Of a stretch of 64,000 nucleotides of DNA, positions 46,036-59,167 are shown piece by piece. The DNA is from Siphonodentalium dalli. Taxonomy: Eukaryota; Mollusca; Scaphopoda; Gadilida; Siphonodentaliidae. The stretch lies in contig CP136062.1 in assembly GCA_032622095.1 (NCBI GenBank), positions 56,868,420-56,932,419 of the forward strand. The letters run 5' to 3'. The notes beneath the pieces were generated by a model. That model ran no database searches. It saw only the letters and a program-made list of their open reading frames with translations, and was not told the DNA's origin. A program made the translations under genes and the position numbers. Each line of letters begins with the position of its first letter. Positions within the stretch are counted from its first letter, which is position 1.

Positions 46036-48480
46036 ATCTATATCTATATTTGCGAATGTCTGTCTGTCTGTGTTGTATATAAATTAACAGGGGTCCACCT
46101 AGATGGCACATAAGGGGTCTAATAGGGGTAACTTTTTACGAGAACGATAATGGCGAGGGTTAGAATTTCTAAAGTGACGCTGTTGTTGTCAGGGGCAGAA
46201 AAAGGGGAGGGGCAAACAAATTTGTCGCCGATTGTCACCAAACTTATATATAATCATCCCCATAATATGGGCATGTAATGGTGTGGTTTAAATATGTCAA
46301 AAGTCGCGCCGTTCGCGTTAGGGATGCCCGGAAGGGGAGAGGGACATCAAAATTGATCAAAAATAATTTTAGCGCCGAATTCCACCAAATTGATGCACAT
46401 TCTTCTGAAATCTTATTCGTGATACAAGGAATCTTATTGTGTGATTTAAAGACGCCAACTTGGTGTCGTTGGGATTAGAGATTGGGGGGGGGGCGGTGTG
46501 TACTAAATTTGATTAGAATTGGTTTGGTCGCAGATTGCCACCAAACTTATACAAATTTCCACAAAATTGATACACGTTCTTATCCATGATATGAGGAATC
46601 TAATCGTGTGATTTTAAAGACGTCATATTGGTGCTGATTTGGTGAGAGATGTGGTGGGGTGGGGTGGGCACTAAATTTGATAAACATTTTTTTAGTCGCG
46701 GATTAGCACCAAACTTACAAATAATAATCTCCATGATATCAGGAGTCTAATTGTGTGGTTTAAAGATGTCAAAAGAGGGGACATTCGAGTCAAGGGTGCC
46801 TAGAGGGTGAGAGGAACACAAACATTGATAAACAATATGTTTAGCGCCGATTTCCACCTGATTGATACATATACAAATTGTTTTTTTTTTGGGTGAGAGC
46901 TATGCAATGGTGGCCCTAAATTTAATACGAATTTGTATACTGGCCAGTTGTCATAAATTTTATATATATTCATCTTTAAAATGGGTCTAAGTGTGTGGTT
47001 TAATGATGTTAAAAGTGGCGCCGCTTGATTCCGAAATAGGGACGGTATGGTCACCAAAAACTTATAAAAATATATTTAGTGCCAATGACCATCAAACTCA
47101 TAATACACGTTCTTCTCAAAAGATACACAAATATTTGCGAATAGCTGTCTGTGTTCTATATATAACTTTAAGGGTATACAATCGAGATGGCACCAAGGCG
47201 GTCTATCAGGGGTAACTTTTATGAGTAAGATCATGGTGCGGGTTAAAAGTTTCTAAAGTGACGTTGTTGGTGTCTGGGGAGGGGCTTTTTTAGCGCATAT
47301 TTTGACCATATTGATATATTTTTCTTCTCCGTGATACGAGGAATATGAACGTGTGATTTAAAGACGCGAGATTGGTGCCGTTTGGGTGAGAGATGGAGAG
47401 GGGGGGGGGGGGGTAATAACTATAAGAATTTGTTTAGTTGCCGACTAACACCAAACTTATATATAATCATCTCCATTATATAATGCATGCATGAGTCTAA
47501 TAGACGTGGTTTAAATATTACAAACGTGGCGCGGTTCAAGTCATACATGAGGGGAGTTGCACCAAAGTTGATACAAATATATTTAGCACTAATTCCACCA
47601 AATTCATGCACGTTCTTCTCTAATGATATGATGAATCAAATCACACTTGGGGTAGTTTGGGTCATGGATGATGAGAGGAGATTCACTAAGATTTTTCAAT
47701 TCGCCGATATCCAACAAAGTTATATATAGTCATCGTCCAGGCCATCTCCATGTCGTTCTAAGGAGTTTTTGGCATTCCAATTTTACAATCTCGACAAATG
47801 TTGACCGGATTAAGTCACTTGAACATTAATATCTTCTCAACTGTTATATTTATATGGGGACGGAAATCAGGGCATTCCTATAATGATCTAGCAACACAGA
47901 TACATAGAAGAAAGCATTAAAGGTATATTTATATCAATCTATTTAAGAGATACATATATTCATTCAAACCGAGGGACCTTGAATCGTCAGAGGATTGCAT
48001 ATTAGAATGGCTCATGTATATATTATAACACGATTGAGTCTGTCCCATTCAATATAGTTTCACAAAAAAAGTTACAATTGCCAAGAGATATGGAAATGTG
48101 GAGCAGGCATGTTCAGAAATAGTGGTCACAGTGTGCAGTCAAATATGGTTAATTCTGAGATAAAGGAAAACGCAGTCCGTGGCAAATGACTTTTCAGGAT
48201 CCTCCAATAGTGACCTCTGACAAGGGTGTATCTGCCCAATACAGAGGATTTCTTTCATTTTTTTAGAACAGACTCTTCGCCTAACATACTGTCAGTCATA
48301 ACATCATTTCTTTTAAACTTAAAATGATTAGCCAGTATATAGCACCAGAACAGAGGAGCAGCTGGACATATCTTTAAAACATCTGTATCTGCATGAATAT
48401 ATGATAAACTAGATTGATTGATTGATTGATTGGTTGATACATCTCTATGGATTCGATATATAATAGTGACATTCTCAAAG
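46036..48480 (+). mobile_element. Composite dispersed repeat (solo arm) with about 300-bp internal subrepeats
   Basis: It begins tatctatatttgcgaatgtc followed by tgtctgtctgt, continues with ccacctagatggcac, then several degenerate subrepeats marked by gtgtggtttaaa, gatttaaagacgcc, gccgatttccaccaaa and gagagatgggg. It ends in a non-repetitive tail (catattagaatggctcatg, agaacagactctt) and a gattgattgatt tract. The same layout is seen at 53505-56110 and, reversed, at 58035-61515. Non-coding; the family is not one I can name. Confidence 0.85.
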
Positions 48481-48483
48481 TCA

Positions 48484-48690
48484 TTGAATTCTAACTTGAA
48501 CAATATCCAAAAATGGTTTTATTATGCCCACACACGCGGCTTCATGTCTTGCACTCTCGACTTGGACTGCACTGTAGCCACTTAAATTACCACACCTATT
48601 AAAATTTTGTTTCTGACCAACCCATGTGTGCTTGCGGTAAGCTAGATGATATCGAACATTATTTACTCTACAACATTTTCTAATTGATCT
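48484..48690 (+). pseudogene. Non-LTR retrotransposon C-terminal relic
   Basis: Read on the plus strand with one frame change and a stop it gives MSCTLDLD, NYHTY, FVSDQPMCACGKLDDIEHYL: the P-x-C-x-CG ... E-x-HYL signature of the last zinc-knuckle-like block of Jockey/CR1-type ORF2. Only about 65 codons remain. Confidence 0.65.
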
Positions 48691-48691
48691 C

Positions 48692-49202
48692 AATCGATCT
48701 CAACATGAATCGTTTACTGAAACAGGTAATTCTGCGTGCATTAACATCACTATTGTAGTACTAAATAATATGTTATAAACAACAAATGGCAAACTTGGTA
48801 ACTCAAATGGATCAGTCGTTATATGTACATCATATATAGGACGAATTTTACAGAAATATTTAACAGTTTACGAGATATCCGACCACGTTTTGGTCAGAAA
48901 TATTCATATTTAATATGATTATAACAACATACACATTTTAAAATCACATCACAATCACAATCCGTAGACACCACGAGCGTTGTTCAAGATTTATAATGTT
49001 TCCAAACCCTCCAGTTACAACAACAACACATTTTATTTAACATGTAATTTTATATTAATATATTTAGCGACTTTGTAGAACTGAAGTATTTGTTATACAT
49101 AACACATAATATAGACCTACATGTACAGAACACAATATGTGTTGCTGTCAATCGATCTCAAAATGAATCGTTTATTGAAACAGTTTATTCTGCGTGCATT
49201 AA
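48692..49202. repeat. Duplicated 57-bp segment, one copy interrupted at TTAA
   Basis: tcgatctcaacatgaatcgt ... tctgcgtgcattaa occurs at 48692-48741 and at about 49152-49201. After the shared gcattaa the first continues catcac, and the second continues ccctttacccaacag, the end of the 28409 MITE family. This looks like an empty and a filled TTAA site. Confidence 0.65.
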
Positions 49203-51464
49203 CCCTTTACCCAACAGAACAAAATATACGATTGTTGTTTTATGAATGTAGTTGTGGCAGGCATGTTTGGTTATCGCACAGCAATTGTTTTCAGCAACAA
49301 TTACATTTTTTTGTGAAATTCTATGGCGTCATATACATATATCTAGCGGTTCCTTTTAATGGTACGATTCAAGACACAAATTTTTTAAATCCTACGATCA
49401 CATTTTATTGATCATACACCCAATTCCCCTAATGTTCATATCCCTCATTTATTGCATGAACATTTTCTTTACCTTTTATGGAAATGCTCTACGAACAAGT
49501 TAAAATTTATGAAAATGCAAATTGCATTGGCGAGTCAATGATTTCGTTTCATGGTTCGTACTTTGGGCATGTTTTGATATTAAGATGCTTATAAGCTATT
49601 GTGGGTCTATTGTGTTCTTTTTACAAACACATTATTTATAATTTGTGTCATTTATGTCGAACAAATTGGGTTCGCCAAACACGATCAATGGTTGGTACTG
49701 TAAGTCAATCTAATGACGTCATATGGGATGGAACATCCAATATGCACCGAACTGACACCAGATACGCAGACCCGACCAGACATTGATGTTTGAACCACAT
49801 CTAGCGACACCGCTGCTCATATTTGACCGTTCATGATACTGTCCTCACAAGATTATCGGACATAGCTATTCCACCGACTGTCCAAAATGAACACTCGTTG
49901 CTGCATTTTCTCATTCGACGTCTCGTATATTGTCGTCGTCTCACCGCTGACATCGACACAGTTCCTTAGATGATTACCCGAATAATGCATATATGAATGC
50001 TGCCGGATCGTTTCAAGAGTATCGCTGATGTGACGTTACTAAATTTGATATATACATTTGACTACACTGATTTACATTTGATCGCAACTGTACCCTGTTG
50101 ATAAATGTGCATCGATCATTACACGCTACGTCATTGACTCAACGTCGCTTGCTGCCAAAGACCAGATACCAACGCTATCCAGTGAAGCTGTGTTCGACAA
50201 TATATATATACAACAAACATTTGCGTATTTCACTCCTCGTGCCGTTCTATAATTACGTACGATGATCTACTGTGTTTACCAGCTTTCATCAATGGATGCT
50301 GACTTCCCAGCTGATGAGTATATCGTTTACTACACATTCTCACGCCGCGCGGACAATCACATTTATCTTCTTTAATTGTTGCTGTCAATTATAGCTATAC
50401 ATCATATGCGAGTGCTCTCGTTCGCACACGCTCTAATGTTCTACATGATGTGTTGATTATCCGACCATGGATAGACTCGTTTGCCGATTATATATTGGAC
50501 ACATATATCACGTATACTCGCCAAGCCAGAACTTTCTCCTCTACGAATTCGTGGATAAATAACTGTTCGCTGATAAACCAGTGCCCCAGTGACTTACCGT
50601 TCACTGCTAAGCCAATGCCCTAGTGACATACTGTTTACCAGACTCGCCATAGATAATTAACTCTTAGTTTCTTTTGCTGTTGAGTTTTGTGTACGAATAT
50701 CCATGTGTTGTTTTTTGAGGTTCGCGACTCGCGATTATAATCCAACTATCTTCTGTACACTCGGATTTTATCAAACTTTTAGTTCCCAATACTATATATA
50801 GTCTTGCGAACTCTGAAGTGAGGGGACTCTGTCCGATAGTACAGAAGATATTACATTTGTTCTTATGCTTCATTGTAATGCTAACATTACTGCATAGATA
50901 AACACAGCACATCGAGATATGCAAAATTATCAAGATCATATTCTAAATTGGATGTGACTTGTATACTACCATCTTATATGTTGGAAGGATCAGACCACGA
51001 TCGTTCCATAGTAACCGATGGTATGATACACACCACAGGCATGGGTATCATGATACCTCAGACCTTATTTGGACACATGATACACCATACAGTGTAATAA
51101 CTACTAGCTCGAGTTATACCAGAGAACCACTTTCTCTTCGGCAGCCGACCCAACAAGACATGTTTAACCTATTATTCCGATGCTTGCTGTGTTTACCAAG
51201 ATAGACTTATATAAATATAAAGTTATCAAAAGTTACGGAGAGTTTCTGTTTATCAATGTTCCCGATATCATGGCCATTCAACATCTACACCCTAGACGTA
51301 TCGAGACACATGCTAGATATAAGATAGAGTTATGCATCTTGCAATAGTACACCGACGGAGCTCTCTAGAGACCAGTTATTTTGTTTTATTAAATAATGTT
51401 ATTTTTGTATTAGATAGTAAGCATTACAGTTTTGCCTTGAACGACCTATTATTGCAACTCCAAA
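49203..51464. other. No recognised gene
   Basis: A 2.2-kb stretch without recognised repeats. Frames of 60-96 codons (49121-49411, 50664-50939, 50959-51204) lack domains. A short duplication ccagtg(a)cccyagtgac lies at about 50577-50640. I cannot exclude unrecognised exons. Confidence 0.35.
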
Positions 51465-51588
51465 CTCGACGATAACCCACTAAACTCTACTGATAACCCA
51501 CTGAACTCACTCGGCTGATAACCCACTAAACTCGGCTGATAACACACTAAACTCGGCTGACAACCCACTAAACTCGGCTGATGTCAGT
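51465..51588. repeat. About 21-bp minisatellite, 5-6 copies
   Basis: ctcggctgataacccactaa repeats, with the first units less regular. Confidence 0.93.
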
Positions 51589-51689
51589 TGTGACGTCACC
51601 AAGCGAAGCGTATTTTTTAACATTTAACAGCCATTATGGTGACGCAGTATAATAAATTGGCCTAACAAAATTGACCACGATCTTGTAAG

Positions 51690-51755
51690 CCAGTGCATTA
51701 TTTTATATATATGCGAAGCCCACCGTGGGAGAATCGCATATATAAGTGTTTGGGA
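51690..51755. repeat. Palindrome fragment related to the 28409 MITE
   Basis: atatatgcgaagcccac pairs with gtgggagaatcgcatatata, as in the stem at 28675-28743. Confidence 0.6.
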
Positions 51756-52374
51756 GTTCCGCTAAGGGCCAACTAAAAAAACCACACCAGATTTGTCAAA
51801 TGCTTCTATTAATTTCAAATCTGAAATGACAAATGAAAAGATATATTAAATGATGTGAACCGACCATTTGCATGTGAAAACAATTCAATCATGAAAGAAT
51901 ACCACCAAGCGACCATTTACATGTGCACGTATATAGTGGTGGACGACACTATATAATCAGTTTGCAGATATTTATGTTGATGCCATCTGAAATTGTCGTT
52001 ATTGACCTATAAGACAGTGAACATGATTTATTGCAATGGTCAATGAGATTTGAAGTTGAAAAGTGCATATCCGAATTGTGATAAATACCAACATACATCG
52101 ATCGAACTTGAACGCTACATGAAGGCTATCAACATATTGTCCATCTTCCGTCTGATACTTTTAACGTTAGTCATATAGGAATGTGTTAATTATGTCAGGA
52201 TATATAACTGAAGCCATTATCCTTATTTTACAGACAAACTATAGATGCTATTATTGCAAGAAAAGAAAAACGACCCAGAGTGAGTATACATAGAGTGTAC
52301 AATGGTTGTCCAGATTATAGTATTAAACTTGCGTGAGGCCACTAAAGTCTTAATCTAAGAACGAATATAAATAA
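51756..52374. other. No recognised gene
   Basis: Nothing supported. Confidence 0.4.
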
Positions 52375-52506
52375 CTAATCCACTCGCTGATCCAACTAAT
52401 CCACTCGCTGATCCAACTAATCCACTCGCTGATCCAACTAATCCACTCGCTGATCCAACACTAATCCACTCGCTGATCCAACACTAATCCACTCGCTGAT
52501 CCAACA
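52375..52506. repeat. 21/23-bp minisatellite, 6 copies
   Basis: ctaatccactcgctgatcca repeats; the last units gain two bases (ca). Confidence 0.96.
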
Positions 52507-52691
52507 GAAGATTTTTTAAATAATAGGATTTGTTTTGCAAGAATCCGTTTTCTTTTGTGCACCATTCCAAGTTATCGGATTTGTTTATATCCATGCATTC
52601 GAAGCCGGCTTTGTAATACGACAATCATATATCGACCAATGTAAGTTATCCAATGAGGTCCGGTTACCGACTTTAATATACAGTACTGATA

Positions 52692-53170
52692 TTTTAGTTG
52701 TTGTCTGTGCTGTAAACGGTATGTCGTGCATTACACATGTGTATTACATGTGTGTATTGTGTTGGGTGTGGGCAGCTACCATGCACATGTACCACTTAAT
52801 ATAAAAGTAGCTTCATTATTTCGCCAAATATGCCCATGCAACTCTTCCAAATACAACCCATTCAATCACCGCCCGCCCCACCCCCCCCCCGATCTGAAGT
52901 TCTAGTATTGCATCGTCGGTATTGCTAATTATATATTAGTTGTTGCTTGCGCTGTAAAACGGTATGTCGTGAATTACATGCGTGTATTGTGTTGGTGTGT
53001 GGGCAGCTACCACCTGCACTACTTTATAGGAAAGTAGCTTCATTATTTCGCCGAAACGGCAATGACCATGCAACTCGTCCAAATATCACACCTTCAACCA
53101 CCACCCACGATCTGAAGTTCAAGAATGGCGTCGTCGGCATTACTAACTATTTTGATTATTACCGTTTTAA
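52692..53170. repeat. About 245-bp tandem duplication
   Basis: ttagttgttg.ctg.gctgtaa, ggtatgtcgtg, gtgggcagctaccac, aaagtagcttcattatttcg and cgatctgaagttc appear twice in order (from 52692 and 52937). The first copy has a C-rich insertion (ccccaccccccccccc). Confidence 0.9.
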
Positions 53171-53504
53171 TCTTAGACATGATGAGTCGCCGCCATGCCT
53201 TCCATATGTCTGCGTCCCTGCATTTGCTTGTTTTGAGAAAAAATGGTAAAACAGGCCATACTGTAATGTAATGCTGACATCGACTGTCCAACAATTTGTT
53301 TGAATGAATACTGAGTTACGCCTAGTTCTATGGTTTATGGATATATCCGATATATATCCATATTGAAACGTCAATGATATGATTATGGGCGTAACTTGTT
53401 AACCGAGACCATATAACCTGTCGAGTCTTGTATATCGATATTTGTTCTCTTATGTGCTTCACTCTGGGGTTGAAAACCCATAGCTTATTAGAGTAAAAGT
53501 TATC
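53171..53504. other. No recognised gene
   Basis: Nothing supported. Confidence 0.4.
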
Positions 53505-56465
53505 TATATCTATATTTGCGAATGTCTGTCTGTCTGTATATCTGTCTGTCTGTGTTCTATAGAAATTCACAGTGGACAACATAGATGGCACAAAAAGGGT
53601 CTAATAGGGGTAACTTTTTACGAGAAAGATAATGGCGAGGGTTAGAATTTTGTAAAGTGACGCAGTTGTTGTCAGGGACAGAAAAGGGAGAGGGGCAGAA
53701 AAAAAAATTGTCGCCGATTGCCACCAAACTTATACATAATCATCCCCATAATATGAGGAATCTAATGGTGTAGTTTAAATTTGTCAAAATCGCGCCGTTC
53801 GCGTCAGGGATGCTCGGAAGAGGAGAGGGGCACCAAAATTGATCAAAAATAATTATAGCGCCGAATTCCACCAAATTGATGCACATTCTTCTGAGATATT
53901 CTCCATGATACACGGAATCTTATTGTATGATTTAAAAACGCCAAATTGGTGTCGTTGGTGTGAGATATTTGGGGGGGGGGGGCGGTTGGTGGGTACTAAA
54001 TCTGATACAAATTGGTTTAGTCGCCGATTGCCACAAAACTTATATAAATTCATCCCCATGGTGTGATGTGTCTAATGGCATGGCTTAAAGCTGACAAAAG
54101 GGGCGTCATCCGAGTCAGGGGTGCACTGAAAGGGAGAGGTGCACCAAAATTGATACACACTATTTTTAGCGCCAATTTCCACCAAATTGATAAACATTGT
54201 TATCCATGATATGAGGAATCTAATCGTGTGATTTTAAAGACGTCATATTGGTGCTGCTTTGGTTAGAGATGGGGTGGGGTGGTGTGGGCACTAAATTTGA
54301 TAAAAAAAATTGTGTAGTCGCGGATTAGCACCAAACTTACAAATAATAATCTCCATGATATCAGGAGTCTAATTGTGTGGCTTAAAGATATCAAAAGTGG
54401 GGCCATTCGAGTCAGGGTTGCCTAGAAGGTGAGAGGGACACAAACGTTGATAAACAATATGTTTAGGGCCGATTTCCACCTGGTTGATACATTATATTCT
54501 TCTCCGTGATACGATTAATCGAATCGTGTGGTTTATATGCGCCAAATTGGTGCCTTTCTGTGTAAGAGATATGCAATGGTAGCCCTAAATTTGATACCAA
54601 TTTGTATACTCGCCAGTTTTCTTAAATTTTATATATATTCATCTATATAATGAGTCTAAGTGTGTGGTTTAATGATGTCAAAAGTGGCGCCGCTTGAGTC
54701 CGAAATAGGGACGGGAGGGTCACCAAAAACTTATAAAAATATGTTTAGTGCCAATTACCATCAAACTCATACCCGTTCTTCTCAAATAATACAATGAATC
54801 AAATATTCGCGAATATCTGTGAGTGTTCTATATTTAACTTTAAGGGTACAATCGAGATGGCACCAAGACTCTCTACCAGGGGTAACTGTTTACGATTAAG
54901 ATAATGGTGTGGGTTGAAATTTTCTAAAGTGACGTTGTTGGTGTCATGGGAGGGGCTATTTTTAGCGCAGATTTCGACCAAATTGATATATTATTCTTCT
55001 CCGTGATACGAGGAATATAAACGTGTGATTTAAAGACGCGAAATTGGTGCCGTTCGGGTGGGTGAGAGACGGGGGGGGGGGGGGGTAATAACTATGATAA
55101 GAATTTGTTTAGTTGCCGATTACCACCAAACTTATATATAATCATCTCCATTATATAATGCATGCATGAGTCTAATAGACGTATATAGTCTATATATGAC
55201 AAACGTGGCGCGGTTCAAGTCATACATGAGGGGAGTTGCACTACAGTTGATAAAAATATATTTAGCACTTATTCCACCAAATTCATGCACGTTCTTATCT
55301 AATGGTATGATTAATTAAATCACATTTGGGGTCGTTTTGGGTCATGGATGGCGAGAGGAGATTCACTAGCATTTATAATATTGATCAATTCGCCGATATC
55401 CAACAAAGTAAAATATAGTTATCTCCCAGGCCATCTCCATGTCGTTCTAAGGCGTTTCTGGCATTCCAATTTCATAATCTTGACGAATGGTGACCGAATT
55501 AAGTCACTTGAACAATTATATCTTCTCAAATATCATATTTATATGGGGACGGAAATCAGGGCAGTATATTTATATCAATCTATTTAAGAGATACATATAT
55601 TCATTCAAACTGAGGGACATTGAATCGTCAGAGGATTGCATATTATAATGGCTCATGTATATATTATAACACGATTAAGTCTGTCCCATTCAATATATTT
55701 TCCACAACAAAAGTTTCAGTTGCCAAGAGATATGGATATGTAGAGCAGACCTGTTCAAAAATAGTGGTAACAGTGTGCAGTCAAATGTGGTTACTTCTGA
55801 GATAAAGGAAAACGCAGTCCGTAGCACATGACTTTTCAGGATCCTCCAAAATGACATATGACAAGGGTATATCTGCCCGATACAGAGGATTTCGTTCATT
55901 TTTTAGAACAGACTCATCGCCTAACATAAACAACTCAAAATCTCGCTGTGTCTGGCACAATGTAGCTTCTATACTTGCATAACATCATTTCTTTTAAACT
56001 CAAAATGATTAGCCAGTATATAGGACCAGAACAGAGGGGTACCTGGCCATATCTTTAAAACATCTCTATCGTCATGAAGATATGATAAACTAGATTGATT
56101 GGTTTATTGGTTGATTGATACATATCTATGTAAAACCCAATTGTCGTCTTTTATTTTTTCGAACTAATGTATTTATGATGTTCATGTTTCATGATGTAAC
56201 GTCTGAAGTATCGCAGTTTTAAATAAATAAATACTTCTTTATTGGTGGGACGGATTAAACGCGATAAACAAAATGATAATCGCTCCGACCTAACAAGGTG
56301 AGCCACTACTTATATTCCATGTAAGAATAATGTTTTGTGATGCCATTTGGATATACAATTTATGAGAATACGTGTAACACGTTGAGAGCAAGAGTATTCA
56401 CCAACTATCAACAGAGGGTTTCACATCACTTTAACCTGAGCAACGCCGGGTAACCCTGCTAGTAC
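53505..56465 (+). mobile_element. Left arm of a giant inverted repeat (composite repeat family)
   Basis: 53505-56110 has the same layout as 46036-48480, with subrepeat starts near 53766, 54076, 54375 and 54662 (period about 290-310). It continues through acccaattgtcgtctttta, acgtgttacacg (complement) and gagggtttcacatcactttaa to caacgccgggtaaccctgct at about 56450. The whole arm recurs reversed from 57291 to 61515. Confidence 0.85.
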
Positions 56466-56584
56466 TTAATAAAAGTGATCTCACCTATATATGGGATTCT
56501 CAGCCTGTTGGTGGTGGTGAATACCTTGCTCGATATGTTCAACAGTCGTTAAAGGGTCAATACTTGCAATAATATAGAACGAAA

Positions 56585-57245
56585 CTTTAGCACAGAGCTC
56601 AAAATGTACTCTATATAAACATTTTATAAAGTACATGGCATAGAGAAATATCGTTTAGAACCGCCGCCAAAATTCAGATCATACATGATCAAATTGAGAA
56701 CTAGAAATAATCGGCTCCCTATTGAAATTTCCAGTTGCAAAAACTCAGAAGTTCCTTGTTCACGTTGCCAACTTTGTGGTGAGGATACACCGGATAACGA
56801 ATACTATTATCTGTTCACATGCTACGAGTTTTTGTCCTTCCGAAGAACCTATCTAAAGACATACTTTCAAAGTAATCCAACTTATGAAAAACTTTAAATT
56901 CCCTTTAATGACGGAAATAAAACAAAACATGTTGGAATTAAACAGATTCTAATCGGAAATAGTGACCAAAGCAGCCATTTAAATTGGTTTAATATTTAAT
57001 CTGCATGCTTGCCCTCCTGTACGTAAACATAGTACCAGTGCAGCTTTCCCAGCTAAGTGTGTATTTAATTATATTTCCGTATGTTATCCTTTCGAATTTG
57101 TTATCTTTAGTTGTGTGAGTGTTCCTATTTTATGTATCTCAATTATTTTAAAGTTTAGTTGACATTATGTATGATAATATAAATATTCCACATATTAGTG
57201 GGCGGGGACAATAAAGAAATTGAAAAATTTGAAATTGAAAATTGA
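56585..57245 (+). pseudogene. Non-LTR retrotransposon 3' end with ORF2 tail and A-rich terminus
   Basis: CTLYKHFIKYMA, then (after a stop and frame change) EKYRLEPPPKFRSYMIKLRT and RNNRLPIE, then CQLCGEDTPDNEYYYLFTC: the usual end of an RTE/CR1-like ORF2 with a C-x-x-C ... C cluster. AATAAA at 57210-57215 and a ttgaaaaatttgaaattgaa tail follow. It sits exactly in the spacer between the two arms of the giant inverted repeat. Confidence 0.82.
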
Positions 57246-57666
57246 ATGATCGGGTATTCATAATTTGTCAATACAATGCATATATATGTCTACTAGCAGG
57301 GTTTCCCGGCGTTGCCCATGTTAAAGTAATGTGAAGTCCTCTGCTGTGGACATTTGGTGGGAATAGAGAATACCCTTGCTCAAAGTGTTACACGTATTCT
57401 CATAAATTGTATACCCACAATGGCATTCTTATACATTCGTCACCAATTCAAAAGTGTTTATTAATTATAACTGCGCGTACTTCGGCATTATCATTTTATA
57501 AATCGTTCAGTGGACGTGGTTGGAATTGACGTTTGTTTGTAATTTTAAATTATATCAAAACATGAACATCATAAACACATTAGTTGTCAAAAATAAAAGA
57601 CGACAATTATATGTTTCACATAGAGGTGTACATGTATAAATCAATCTGGCCTGTTAGACTAAGATG

Positions 57667-58033
57667 TTTAGGACGCCTGGTTATCATATATACATGACGA
57701 TACATATGTTTTAGGACGCCTGGTGATCATATATACATGAAGATACATATGTTTTAGGACGCCTGGTTATCATATATACATGAAGATATATATGTTTTAG
57801 GACGCCTGGTTATCATATATACACGAAGATACATATGTTTTAGGACGCCTGGTGATCATATATACATGAAGATACATATGTTTTAGGACGCCTGGTTATC
57901 ATATATACATGAAGATACATATGTTTTAGGACGCCTGGTTATCATATATACATGGAGACACATATGTTTTAGGACGCCTGGTTATAATATATACATGAAG
58001 ATACATATGTTTTAGGACGCCGGGTTATCATAT
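57667..58033. repeat. 44-bp minisatellite, about 8 copies
   Basis: taggacgcctggttatcata followed by tatacatgaagatacatatg and tttt, highly uniform. Confidence 0.97.
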
Positions 58034-59167
58034 TTATCTCAGTAGAAACTATATTGACTGCACATTGTGACCACTATTTTTGAACAGGCCTTCTATACAT
58101 TTCTCTTTCTCTTGAGAAATTGTTTCCTTTTTTGTGGAAAATAACTTGAATGGGACAGACTAACTTGTTTTATAATACATGAGCCACTCTAACATGCCAT
58201 CCTCTGATGGTTGAAGGTCCCTAATTTTGAAAGTATTATGTATCTCTTAAATTGAATGATAAATACACTTCTACGTATCTGTTTTTGCTAGCTAACTGAT
58301 GACCTAATGTCCTGATTCCCGTCCCCATAAGAATATGACAATAGAAGATAGAATTGTTGGAGTTACTTAATTCGGTCACCATTTGTCGAGGTTGTGAAAT
58401 TTTAACGCCAAAAGCTCACCAGAACGAATCATAGAGATGAATATACATAACTTTGGTGGATATCGGCATTTAAACCATTCTTATCAATGTTATTGCCCCT
58501 CCTCTGCGTTCCTGGCCCAAAACGATACCAAATGTTACATTTTAACCCATCCTCGTATCGTTGGAGAAGCACGTGCATTTGGTGGAAATTATGTCAAAAC
58601 ATATTTGTATCAGCTTCAAACAAAATGGGACCCCTCCCCTCCACGCTCATGACTCGAACGGCGCCACTGTTGACATATTTAAACCTGATATAACTTCAAC
58701 CTGATATTAGACGCATGACGTCACGTTAGAAAAAAGTTAACCGGCACCATTATCTTCTCCGTAAACAAATTATCAATGTTAGATCCCTTTGGTGCCATCT
58801 AGATGGTCGCCCGTGAAGTTATATAGAACACAGACACTCACAAATATATATACATGTAGGTATCAAATGTGGCGTCTTTAACCCACACCATCTGATTCCT
58901 CGTATCATTGGAGAATAACGTGTATGAATTTGGTGGAAATTGACGCTAACAAATGTTTAGCAGTTTTGGCGACCCTCTCGTCAGAAAATTTACTGCCCCC
59001 ATTTCTCATTCAAACGGCACCCCTGACTCGAATGACTTTTAACAGCTTTAAGCCACACACTTAGACTCCTGATTCATGGAGATGATTATGTCTCAGTTTT
59101 GTGGTAATCGGCGACTAAACAAATTCTTATCAAACTCCATGGGGACAGCTCTCATTCAAACGGCACC

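Noticed and set aside
49800-51200. LTR retrotransposon
   Set aside because: No paired LTRs, primer-binding site or pol motifs could be seen; left as unassigned.
56430-57340. caacgccgggtaaccctgct as a prokaryotic intergenic repeat or sign of contamination
   Set aside because: It occurs as an inverted pair inside the giant eukaryotic foldback and is contiguous with a repeat family found elsewhere in the window.
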